Below the pieces are notes generated by a model. It was not told the DNA's origin. It worked only from the letters and a program-made list of their open reading frames with translations, and made no database searches. A stretch of DNA of 64,000 nt, from contig CANMSH010000005.1 in NCBI GenBank assembly GCA_947500525.1, positions 62,001 to 126,000 on the forward strand, written 5' to 3'. This document shows, one piece after another, positions 26,903-34,044 of the stretch. Origin of the DNA: an uncultured Flavobacteriaceae bacterium (GTDB lineage Bacteria; Bacteroidota; Bacteroidia; Flavobacteriales; Flavobacteriaceae). The position numbers were made by a program, and so were the translations under genes. The number at the start of each line of letters is the position of its first letter. The stretch's first letter is position 1.

Positions 26903-27232
26903 ATGGAAAATGTAACTGTCAATGAAGGAAAAACAATTGCCATTATTTCCTATCTAACCTTTATAGGTACCATCATTGCTTTTGTTATGAATAGTGATAA
27001 AAAAAATGCTTTTGCTTCATTTCATATTAGGCAAGCCTTAGGAATGGTTTTATTGAGTGTAGCCATTTCATCATTACGATTAATTGGGATTGACGGTTTC
27101 TTAGCTCGAATATTATGGATTGTATTTTTTGTTCTGTTGGTTCTTGGTGTTCTTGGTGCCATTCAAGGGGAAGAAAAAAAGATACCTCTTCTGGGCGATC
27201 AATTTCAAGAATGGTTCAAAGGAATTGGATAA
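26903..27232 (+). CDS. DUF4870-like small membrane protein
   Basis: A 109-residue protein with three hydrophobic segments (AIISYLTFIGTIIAFVMN, FHIRQALGMVLLSVAISSL, WIVFFVLLVLGVLGAI) and the QGEEKKIPLLG stretch typical of Tic20-like/DUF4870 proteins. The function is unknown; it is an inner-membrane protein probably co-transcribed with the preceding two genes (39-base gap). The promoter of the next gene starts inside its 3' end. Confidence 0.75.
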   Translation: MENVTVNEGKTIAIISYLTFIGTIIAFVMNSDKKNAFASFHIRQALGMVLLSVAISSLRLIGIDGFLARILWIVFFVLLVLGVLGAIQGEEKKIPLLGDQFQEWFKGIG

Positions 27233-27255
27233 ATGCCTAAATAATTATACTTTTG
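27225..27255 (+). promoter_or_regulatory. Promoter of the esterase gene
   Basis: TTG at 27225-27227, a 20-base spacer and TACTTTTG at 27248-27255 form a strong Bacteroidota match. Transcription would begin near 27261. Confidence 0.65.
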
Positions 27256-27287
27256 GAATCGCTTGAAAAAAGGTGAGTTATATAGTT

Positions 27288-27950
27288 ATGGGCATGCAAC
27301 AATTATCATTAGATTACTTAGTCAGAGAACCTAAAACGTCAGTTAAAAAGCCTCCACTACTTATCATGTTGCACGGTTATGGTAGTAATGAACATGATTT
27401 GTTTTCATTTGCGAATGAATTGCCTGATGAATTATTAGTAGTAAGTGCAAAAGCTCCATTAACTCTTATGCCAAATAGCTATGCTTGGTATACTATTCAT
27501 CTAGATAATATAGAAGGTAAATTTTCGGATATTCCAGAGGCCTTAAAAGCAAGAGACACAATTGCCAATTTCATCGATGAAGTTAAAACAGCTTTTGACG
27601 TAGATACCAATAACACTTTTTTACTTGGTTTTAGTCAAGGAACTATATTAAGTTATGCTGTCGCTTTAAATTATCCCGAAAAAGTGCAACATGTTGTAGC
27701 ATTGAGTGGCTATATCAATGATGAACTTTCACCGGAAACATTCGAACCATCGAATTATAAAAATCTTGATTTCTTTATTTCTCATGGTACTGTAGATCAA
27801 GTATTGCCTCTAGAATGGGCTCAGAACGCGCCTCCATTTTTAGATAATCTAAACATTAATAATGTCTACAAAGAGTATCCTGTTGGTCATGGAGTAGCTC
27901 CTCAAAACTTTTATGACCTTAAAGAATGGATAACAAAACGTATCTCTTAG
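27288..27950 (+). CDS. Alpha/beta hydrolase (phospholipase/carboxylesterase family)
   Basis: A cytosolic esterase of about 220 residues. MLHGYGSNEHDLFSFA forms the oxyanion region. LLGFSQGTILSYA contains the nucleophile elbow GFSQG. SHGTVDQVLPLEWA holds the acid and GHGVAP the catalytic His. This pattern matches the acyl-protein-thioesterase/YpfH-like group. The frame can begin at GTG 27273 or ATG 27288 or 27294; the ATGs agree better with family N-termini. The following DUF2490 gene starts 25 bases before this gene ends. Confidence 0.88.
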   Translation: MGMQQLSLDYLVREPKTSVKKPPLLIMLHGYGSNEHDLFSFANELPDELLVVSAKAPLTLMPNSYAWYTIHLDNIEGKFSDIPEALKARDTIANFIDEVKTAFDVDTNNTFLLGFSQGTILSYAVALNYPEKVQHVVALSGYINDELSPETFEPSNYKNLDFFISHGTVDQVLPLEWAQNAPPFLDNLNINNVYKEYPVGHGVAPQNFYDLKEWITKRIS

Positions 27951-28570
27951 AGCGATTAGCAATTATCGTTTTTCTATGTCATTCTACAGCTTTTTTGGCG
28001 CAAAATGACCATATCAATTGGAGTTCATTTCAACTACAGAAAGATCTTTCTAAAAAGACAACATTGAATATAAAACCAATTTTTAGATTTAATGAAGACC
28101 TGTCTAATTATCAAAACATGTCAATTGATGTTTTCGCTAGCCACAAATTAAATAAAGGGTGGAAAGTACAATTAACTTCTAGAACCTGGTTCATTCCGAA
28201 CCAAAAACCACGTCAATTTATTTGGCCAGAAATTTCTCATGGTTTCTCAAAAGGACGTCTCAAAATTGATAATCGATTGCGGTATCATCTAGCATTGGAT
28301 ATTAATGATCGTAATGATCCTGATTTTTTAAGATGGAGCGTACGCTTTATGTATAATAAGGGAAACGTCAAGCCTTTTCTGGCATTCGAACCTTGGTTAC
28401 GTCTGAATGGTATCGAAAAAATAGAACGTTTGCGTTATATGCCAGGAATCAACTGGAAATTAAACAATAAGTACTCAATATCCTTTATCTACTGGAAGCA
28501 AGAAAGTGCATCGATTCAACCGAAAGAAAGTACAAATATATGGTTGCTAAATTTATTGGTGAAAATTTAG
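27926..28570 (+). CDS. DUF2490 outer-membrane barrel protein
   Basis: A 214-residue exported barrel. The signal peptide (YLLERLAIIVFLCHSTAFLAQ) is followed by DHINWSSFQLQKDLSKKTTL, LRWSVRFMYNKGNVKPFLAF and a final strand NIWLLNLLVKI. The spacing of WSSFQLQ and EPWLRLNG fits DUF2490. It overlaps the esterase gene by 25 bases in a different frame, and no later ATG preserves the signal. The function is unknown; it is likely in the outer membrane. Confidence 0.8.
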   Translation: MDNKTYLLERLAIIVFLCHSTAFLAQNDHINWSSFQLQKDLSKKTTLNIKPIFRFNEDLSNYQNMSIDVFASHKLNKGWKVQLTSRTWFIPNQKPRQFIWPEISHGFSKGRLKIDNRLRYHLALDINDRNDPDFLRWSVRFMYNKGNVKPFLAFEPWLRLNGIEKIERLRYMPGINWKLNNKYSISFIYWKQESASIQPKESTNIWLLNLLVKI

Positions 28571-28621
28571 ACGGTCAAAAGAAGGTAAAAAAGAAGGCCT
28601 TCAGCATAGAAACTAACTGTA

Positions 28622-29467
28622 TTAAAACGTTCCCACCAAACCTATCCGCCCAGGACCTAAATTCATTTTCCAAGAAATCTTTCGTTTTTTCTCAAGATTA
28701 TATTTGTTATTGGCTTTCATATAATTATCAATGCTATCAACAATAACTACACTTAGTAAAACACCTAATGTCACATCGGTTAACCAATGTGCCCCAGATG
28801 ACAAACGAGATATAGGTGAAATCAGTCCAACGGTATATATACCTCCCTTCACCCACCAATTGTCAAATTGACGTGCTATGGCATGTGCCGTTGTAAATGA
28901 CAATACCGAGTGTCCAGAAGGAAACGAATGAAACGCCCCCTCTTTATTAAACGGTTTAAAGGTACTTCTTCCTTCTAATGTTCCTGGTCTTGCTCTGCCT
29001 ACAACGGTTTTACTCACAGATTGTATAAATCCGGCTGCAGTTGCTGATGCTATTAAAAGTACACCCGTATGCCTCCATTTTTCATTTCTTGTAAATAATC
29101 CGACCCCATAAATACCTGCCGATAACATATAATTGTTTTGAGGAGCCCCAAAATATCGTCCAAAATCTTTCAAGATTCGAGGTGCATTCTTTTCTTGACG
29201 TATAAAAAAACGAGAACTTTCTGCATCAAAACTATATAATACGGCAGTACCAACAATGACAGCCCCCGCAGTGAGAAAATCATCTTTCTGCCAATGAAAA
29301 GGGCGGGTATATGCGTGTTTTAAGCCTCCAAATGCAGTAATTCCATCATATTTGAGCATTTGTAGTATCGTCTCTCTAGGTATAGAATCTTGAGTTTTTT
29401 GTGCAAAAACTGACATCGAAAGAGTACAAAGTACAATACGCCATAGATTTTTGTTAACAATGTTCAT
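28622..29467 (-). CDS. PAP2-family phosphatase, exported
   Basis: A 281-residue PAP2 acid phosphatase. All three signature blocks are present: KTVVGRARPG (K-x6-RP), FPSGHSVLSF (PSGH) and SRLSSGAHWLTDV (SR-x5-H). A signal/anchor at the N-terminus and several later helices place it at the membrane. Homologues dephosphorylate lipid phosphates such as undecaprenyl diphosphate or phosphatidate. ATG 29467 is preferred over a TTG two codons upstream. It follows the MBL-fold gene on the same strand by about 20 bases. The vanadium haloperoxidase downstream shares the same catalytic fold but is unrelated in context. Confidence 0.9.
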   Translation of the reverse strand: MNIVNKNLWRIVLCTLSMSVFAQKTQDSIPRETILQMLKYDGITAFGGLKHAYTRPFHWQKDDFLTAGAVIVGTAVLYSFDAESSRFFIRQEKNAPRILKDFGRYFGAPQNNYMLSAGIYGVGLFTRNEKWRHTGVLLIASATAAGFIQSVSKTVVGRARPGTLEGRSTFKPFNKEGAFHSFPSGHSVLSFTTAHAIARQFDNWWVKGGIYTVGLISPISRLSSGAHWLTDVTLGVLLSVVIVDSIDNYMKANNKYNLEKKRKISWKMNLGPGRIGLVGTF

Positions 29468-29486
29468 TACCAATATTTTCTTGAAT

Positions 29487-30248
29487 TTAAACTTCTATTT
29501 TCAACCCATCATATGCTAAAAAGACATTTGATGGTAATTCTTTCTCAACTTCGTTATGAAACCCAAGTAGATGGCTAATATGCGTTAGATACACCTTTTT
29601 AGGTTGTAATTCCTTAACAAAAGCCAGTGCTTCTTCTAAATTTAAATGTGTTGGATGCGGTGCTATTCTCAACGCACTTAGCACCAAAATATCTAAACCT
29701 TTTAACTTTTCTTTTTCCCCAGGCTCAATTCTTTTAAAATCAGTAATATAGGCAAAGTTATCAATGCGATACCCAAAAATCAAAATCTTACCGTGGTAAT
29801 ACTCTACTGGTACTATTTGTTTCCCCTTTAAGTTAAAATCTTTGTTATAAATTAATTGCATAGAAACACTTGGCGCACCAGGATATCTATTTTCTTTCGT
29901 GAAGATATAGTGAAAACGCATTTGCAAATTATCTGCTATTCGTTCGGGCACAAAAATGGGCATATCCCCTATTTTATGACAAAAAGGTCTAATATCATCG
30001 AGTCCAGCGGTATGATCAGCATGTTCATGTGTAAATATAATTCCATCAATATGCTCCACATTTTCTCTCAGCATTTGCTGCCTAAAGTCGGGGCCACAAT
30101 CTATAATATATCTATATGAATCCCATTCTAACATAATAGAACTTCGTAAACGCTTATCTTTAAAATCTTTAGATAGACAAACCTCATGAGTACTCCCAAT
30201 TACTGGGATTCCCTGCGAAGTACCTGTTCCTAAAAATGTAACCTTCAT
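29487..30248 (-). CDS. MBL-fold metallo-hydrolase, PhnP/RNase Z-like
   Basis: A 253-residue cytosolic enzyme. The metallo-beta-lactamase motif TFTHEHADHTAGLDD is complete (HxHxDH). LGTGTSQGIPVIG is the N-terminal loop typical of the PhnP and RNase Z-like group, and the later THISHLLG holds the second histidine set. It probably hydrolyses a cyclic phosphodiester. It lies upstream of the PAP2 gene on the same strand. Confidence 0.9.
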   Translation of the reverse strand: MKVTFLGTGTSQGIPVIGSTHEVCLSKDFKDKRLRSSIMLEWDSYRYIIDCGPDFRQQMLRENVEHIDGIIFTHEHADHTAGLDDIRPFCHKIGDMPIFVPERIADNLQMRFHYIFTKENRYPGAPSVSMQLIYNKDFNLKGKQIVPVEYYHGKILIFGYRIDNFAYITDFKRIEPGEKEKLKGLDILVLSALRIAPHPTHLNLEEALAFVKELQPKKVYLTHISHLLGFHNEVEKELPSNVFLAYDGLKIEV

Positions 30249-30335
30249 GAAGAAATATTTTCACAAAAATAACGTTAAATTATTTAATATAATTCGTGAA
30301 TGTTAGTACATTTGTAACCTATTAAAAGCCTAAAA

Positions 30336-31790
30336 ATGTCTATTACTCTAAAAGGAGATAAAGAAATAGCAAATATCCCCTCAATAAAGCGTAAAGCGCT
30401 AAGAATCAATTTAAACGAGCATATCTACGGAACTTTTGCTGAAATTGGTGCTGGTCAAGAGACGGTGCGTAATTTCTTTAGAGCAGGAGGAGCTTCTGGA
30501 ACCATAGCCAAAGCAATGTCAGCATATGATAAAGATTTCTCTGATGCTGTATACGGTATTGAGCCAGACAAAAGGTATGTTACTGAGCCACGCTTAAAGC
30601 GTATGCTTTCTCACGAAATCGAGTTGATGGAAGATAGGTTGAGTAGAAACAAACATCCTGAAAAGTTGTTTTTCACCTATGCTAATACGGTGGCAACCAT
30701 TGATTTTGCTAAAAAATTTAAAGGACATGGATGGGTAGGTGTAAAATTTCAATTAGATCCGTTAGAAGATTATAATGAAATTATTTTACACATACGATTT
30801 AGACAAACCGATGCTCGTTTGCAGCAAGAAACACTAGGTACCTTAGGCGTAAACTTACTATATGGGGCTTACTATATGAATGATCGCCCTAAAGATTTAT
30901 TGAAATCTTTTTATGATCATTTAGATAAAGATCAGATTGAAATTGATATGATTAATTTTTCTGGTCCAAGGTTTATGTATGTAGACAATAGACTCATGAG
31001 TTTGCAATTGGTTAAAAATGGCATGACCGATGCGGTAATGTTCGGTCCTGACGGAAATAACCTATTGCCTGCTCAAGAATTATATAAAAAGAATATACTC
31101 GCTTTGCGCGGAAGTTTTAGACCCGTTACGAAGGTAAATATGGATATGTTTGAAAAAGCACATCAAATGTTTCTTAAAGAAAAAACGGTAAAAGAAGACA
31201 AAGCACGTGTAATATTCGAAATCACATTAGCCAATTTAAGAGCAGAAGGAGAAATTAACGAACGTGACTTTTTAGATCGGGCAGAACTATTATGTTCTCT
31301 AGGTCAAACAGTTATGATTACCAATTTCCAAGAATATTATAAGCTTGTTGAGTATTTCGCTGAATTTACCAAAGAACGTATGGCATTGGCCATGGGTGTC
31401 TATAATCTAGTACAAATATTTGATGAAAAATACTACCGCCATTTAAGTGGTGGTATTTTGGAAGCCTTTGGGAAGCTATTCTTTAAAGATCTAAAAGTAT
31501 ATCTATATCCATTAAAGGATCAAGAAAGTGGAGAATTTATTACTAGTGAAACTTTAAAGGTTCACCCTCGTATGAAAGAATTGTATAAATTCTTTAAATA
31601 CAACGGTAAAATGCTAGATATTAAAGATTTTGATCCAGCAAACTTAGATATTTTTTCAAGAAAAGTGTTGAAAATGATCGGTGACTGCGAAGAAGGATGG
31701 GAAACGATGTTACCAGAAGGTGTTGCCGATATTATTAAAGAACATCGATTGTTTGGTTTCTCTCGAAGGAAATTCGCCAATAAACAATAA
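30336..31790 (+). CDS. Conserved cytosolic protein of unknown function, 484 residues
   Basis: A 484-residue soluble protein without signal peptide or transmembrane helix. It opens with KGDKEIANIPSIKRKALRIN, then FAEIGAGQETVRNFFRAGGA, and contains a strongly conserved-looking NFSGPRFMYVDNRLMSLQLV and FGPDGNNLLPAQELYKKNIL. The GAGQETV and FGPDGNNL blocks resemble phosphate- or nucleotide-binding loops but match no family I can name. Outer-membrane or TonB-receptor annotations would not fit, because there is no export signal. A -7-like TACATTTG at 30307-30314 precedes it, and a strong terminator follows. Confidence 0.75.
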   Translation: MSITLKGDKEIANIPSIKRKALRINLNEHIYGTFAEIGAGQETVRNFFRAGGASGTIAKAMSAYDKDFSDAVYGIEPDKRYVTEPRLKRMLSHEIELMEDRLSRNKHPEKLFFTYANTVATIDFAKKFKGHGWVGVKFQLDPLEDYNEIILHIRFRQTDARLQQETLGTLGVNLLYGAYYMNDRPKDLLKSFYDHLDKDQIEIDMINFSGPRFMYVDNRLMSLQLVKNGMTDAVMFGPDGNNLLPAQELYKKNILALRGSFRPVTKVNMDMFEKAHQMFLKEKTVKEDKARVIFEITLANLRAEGEINERDFLDRAELLCSLGQTVMITNFQEYYKLVEYFAEFTKERMALAMGVYNLVQIFDEKYYRHLSGGILEAFGKLFFKDLKVYLYPLKDQESGEFITSETLKVHPRMKELYKFFKYNGKMLDIKDFDPANLDIFSRKVLKMIGDCEEGWETMLPEGVADIIKEHRLFGFSRRKFANKQ

Positions 31791-31824
31791 AAAAAAAGTG
31801 AAACATAATGTTTCACTTTTTTTT
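31789..31824. terminator. Bidirectional terminator
   Basis: A-tract, perfect 8-bp stem AGTGAAAC/GTTTCACT with a 5-base loop, then a T-tract. It lies between the unknown gene and the convergent bcp. Confidence 0.88.
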
Positions 31825-32278
31825 AGGCATCTAACAATTGGGCTGAATGTTCTTTTGTTTTTACTTTCATAATAATATTTTCGAGTGTGCCATTTTCGTC
31901 AATTACAAAGGTGGTTCTATGAATTCCGTCGAACTCTCTACCCATGAATTTTTTTGGTCCCCACACACCATAACTCATAATTACTTCTTTCTCTACATCG
32001 GCTAACAATGGAAAAGGCAATTCATGCTTATTAATAAAATTTTGCTGCCTTTTCGCTGTATCGGCACTTACTCCAAGAATTTCATACCCTAGTGATTGAA
32101 ATCGTTTATAATTATCTCTTAAATCGCAGGCTTCAACAGTACATCCTGGTGTACTCGCTTTAGGATAAAAAAATAACACTAATTTTTTACCTTGATAATC
32201 ACTTAGCTTTCTAGTTACATCTGCGTTATCTTCTGCAATAAAATCTGGAGCCTTATCGCCTATTTTTAATGTTGTCAT
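31823..32278 (-). CDS. bcp: Thioredoxin-dependent thiol peroxidase (Bcp/PrxQ)
   Basis: A 151-residue peroxiredoxin. The active-site block FYPKASTPGCTVEACDLRDNY carries the peroxidatic Cys in TPGCT and a resolving Cys five residues later (EACDL), as in the PrxQ/Bcp group. YGVWGPKKFMGREFDGIHRTTFVID completes the family pattern. It reduces hydroperoxides using thioredoxin. It is divergent from nth with a 32-base gap. Confidence 0.95.
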   Translation of the reverse strand: MTTLKIGDKAPDFIAEDNADVTRKLSDYQGKKLVLFFYPKASTPGCTVEACDLRDNYKRFQSLGYEILGVSADTAKRQQNFINKHELPFPLLADVEKEVIMSYGVWGPKKFMGREFDGIHRTTFVIDENGTLENIIMKVKTKEHSAQLLDA

Positions 32279-32310
32279 AATTTGTATTTTAGCATCGCAA
32301 TTTAAGCATT

Positions 32311-32973
32311 ATGACGAAACAAGAACGTATCAATTTTATTATAAAAACGTTAAATGATTTATTTCCAGAACCACCAATTCCGTTAGATCATAAAGATCCG
32401 TATACTCTATTGATTGCGGTATTGTTATCTGCCCAAAGTACCGATGCTCGCGTAAATACGATCACTCCTTTATTGTTTGAAAAAGCAGATAACCCTTATG
32501 ATATGATAAAGTTATCTGTAGAAGAAATTCGAGCAATTATAAGGCCTGTAGGACTTTCACCTATGAAATCTAAAGGTATCTACGGGTTATCTCATATTTT
32601 AATCGATTCATACGGTGGAAAAGTACCTCAAGATATGGATGCACTTGAATCACTACCTGCAGTTGGTCATAAAACAGCTTCGGTAGTAATGAGCCAAGCG
32701 TTTAATGTACCGGCGTTTCCCGTAGATACGCATATTCATCGATTACTCTATAGATGGAATTTAAGTAATGGGAAAAATGTAGTACAAACGGAAAAAGATG
32801 CTAAAAGATTGTTTCCCGAAGAAACTTGGAATAAATTACATTTACAAATTATATATTATGCTAGAGCCTATTCTCCTGCTCGCGGATGGGATTTAGAAAA
32901 AGATGTGATTACTAAAACTGTAGGAAGAAAAAGTGTATTGGCGGCGTATTACAAGAATAAAAAAGGCTCGTAA
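32311..32973 (+). CDS. nth: Endonuclease III, cysteine-free variant
   Basis: A 220-residue base-excision repair glycosylase/lyase. The helix-hairpin-helix LPAVGHKTASVV contains the catalytic Lys at residue 121, and FPVDTHIHRL contains the Asp at 139, matching Lys120 and Asp138 of Escherichia coli Nth. The C-terminal iron-sulfur loop is recognisable by position (YYARAYSPARGWDLEKDVIT, then KTVGRKS), but the four cluster cysteines are all replaced, and the whole protein contains no cysteine. It should therefore fold without the [4Fe-4S] cluster, while keeping both catalytic residues. A bidirectional terminator follows. Confidence 0.93.
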   Translation: MTKQERINFIIKTLNDLFPEPPIPLDHKDPYTLLIAVLLSAQSTDARVNTITPLLFEKADNPYDMIKLSVEEIRAIIRPVGLSPMKSKGIYGLSHILIDSYGGKVPQDMDALESLPAVGHKTASVVMSQAFNVPAFPVDTHIHRLLYRWNLSNGKNVVQTEKDAKRLFPEETWNKLHLQIIYYARAYSPARGWDLEKDVITKTVGRKSVLAAYYKNKKGS

Positions 32974-32994
32974 TTTACATTACGAGCCTTTTTA
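32960..32994. terminator. Bidirectional terminator after nth
   Basis: Nine-bp stem GGCTCGTAA/TTACGAGCC with a 6-base loop, flanked by an A-tract and a T-tract. It lies between nth and the small minus-strand ORF. Confidence 0.9.
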
Positions 32995-32995
32995 A

Positions 32996-33139
32996 CTAAT
33001 TCAAATGAAACATGATTGGTTTCTGTCTGCTATCCTTTACAACTTTAACTGACTTAGAGTAGTTTAAGATGAAAGATACAGTTTTGTTTAGGGGGTTGAG
33101 CTCCTCATTGAGTAACTCTTCAGAGTAAAATTTTTCCAT
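32996..33139 (-). CDS. Small protein of 47 residues downstream of an ECF sigma gene
   Basis: This short frame begins ATG at 33139-33137 and stops at TAG 32998-32996. The protein starts MEKFYSEELLNEELNPLNKT and continues VSFILNYSKSVKVV, ending in MFHLN. The pattern (acidic N-terminal helix, hydrophobic core, basic loop) looks like a real small soluble protein. It lies 60 bases after the sigma factor stop on the same strand and before a good terminator, so it is likely co-transcribed. I have an impression of similar small proteins beside ECF sigma genes in flavobacteria, not confirmed. Confidence 0.6.
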   Translation of the reverse strand: MEKFYSEELLNEELNPLNKTVSFILNYSKSVKVVKDSRQKPIMFHLN

Positions 33140-33199
33140 AAAATCTTTATTATTTTGTTGGGGTTATTCATAAAGAACGGAAAAATATTTACTTTATTG

Positions 33200-33784
33200 T
33201 TAATTCGTTAAAATAATATTGTTTTTTTCTATTACTTTCCTCAAATTAATCAAAGCATAACGCATTCTACCTAAGGCGGTATTAATACTCACCCCTGTTT
33301 GTTCAGAGATTTCTTTAAAGCTCATATCTCTATAAATACGCATCATTAATACCTCTTTTTGATCTTCTGGTAACTCTTCAACAAGGTTACGAACATCTGA
33401 ATGTATTTGATCTTTAATCAATGCCTTTTCAGCATTCAAAGAAGAATCACTTAATACTGAAAAGATATCGAACTCATCAGTATTTTTAAATGATGGCATT
33501 CTGTTGTCTTTTCTAAAGTGATCAATTACCAGATTGTGTGCAATTCTCATCACCCAAGGTAAAAACTTACCTTCTTCATTATAATTACCTTTCTTCAAGG
33601 TATTAATTACTTTGATAAAAGCATCTTGAAATATATCTTCAGAAATATCTCTATCCAATACTTTTGAGTAAATAAAACTATAAATTCTTTGCTTGTGACG
33701 ACCGATTAGGATTTCTAATGATCTTTCGTTCCCGCTGATGTAATTACTAACTAAAACGCTGTCGTTTAATTGATTTTTGTGCAT
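33200..33784 (-). CDS. ECF sigma-70 factor (RpoE-like)
   Basis: A 194-residue ECF sigma factor. Region 2: LIGRHKQRIYSFIYSKVLDR, DISEDIFQDAFIKVINTLKK and the -10 contact WVMRIAHNLVIDHFRKDNR. Region 4: LPEDQKEVLMMRIYRDMSFKEISEQTG and VSINTALGRMRYALINLRK. It has no adjacent classical anti-sigma; only a 47-residue ORF follows. The 260-base divergent gap to uvrA holds the promoters of both. Confidence 0.93.
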   Translation of the reverse strand: MHKNQLNDSVLVSNYISGNERSLEILIGRHKQRIYSFIYSKVLDRDISEDIFQDAFIKVINTLKKGNYNEEGKFLPWVMRIAHNLVIDHFRKDNRMPSFKNTDEFDIFSVLSDSSLNAEKALIKDQIHSDVRNLVEELPEDQKEVLMMRIYRDMSFKEISEQTGVSINTALGRMRYALINLRKVIEKNNIILTN

Positions 33785-34008
33785 AATTCCCTTTTTTATA
33801 ATGAAGCTATGAGACTTCGTTAATAATGATTAAAAGTAGAACTATACTATAAGCGTAATTTTTTAAGTTAAGGGGAAACTAGTTCCGAAAATTGTTAATG
33901 TCACTATGAGATGACTGGGCAAATATAAAAACAAACTTTTGAATAAAACAAATTTTTTTTAATAAAATTTTAATTTAAACTTAATTTCCGTACCAATTTG
34001 TAAGTAGT

Positions 34009-34016
34009 TATCTTTG
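34009..34016 (+). promoter_or_regulatory. -7 element upstream of uvrA
   Basis: TATCTTTG matches TAnnTTTG. It lies 28 bases before the GTG start, with no convincing -33 partner. The remainder of the 260-base sigma/uvrA gap shows no other feature I can support. Confidence 0.4.
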
Positions 34017-34044
34017 CAATTATTTCATATTTTAAAGGCTTTTT

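Noticed and set aside
28590-28615. GAAGGCCTTC palindrome after the DUF2490 gene
   Set aside because: It is short and has no T-tract, so it is not convincing as a terminator or site.
28622-29467. PAP2 gene as a second haloperoxidase
   Set aside because: It has the short PAP2 signature order with membrane helices and lacks the long haloperoxidase scaffold.
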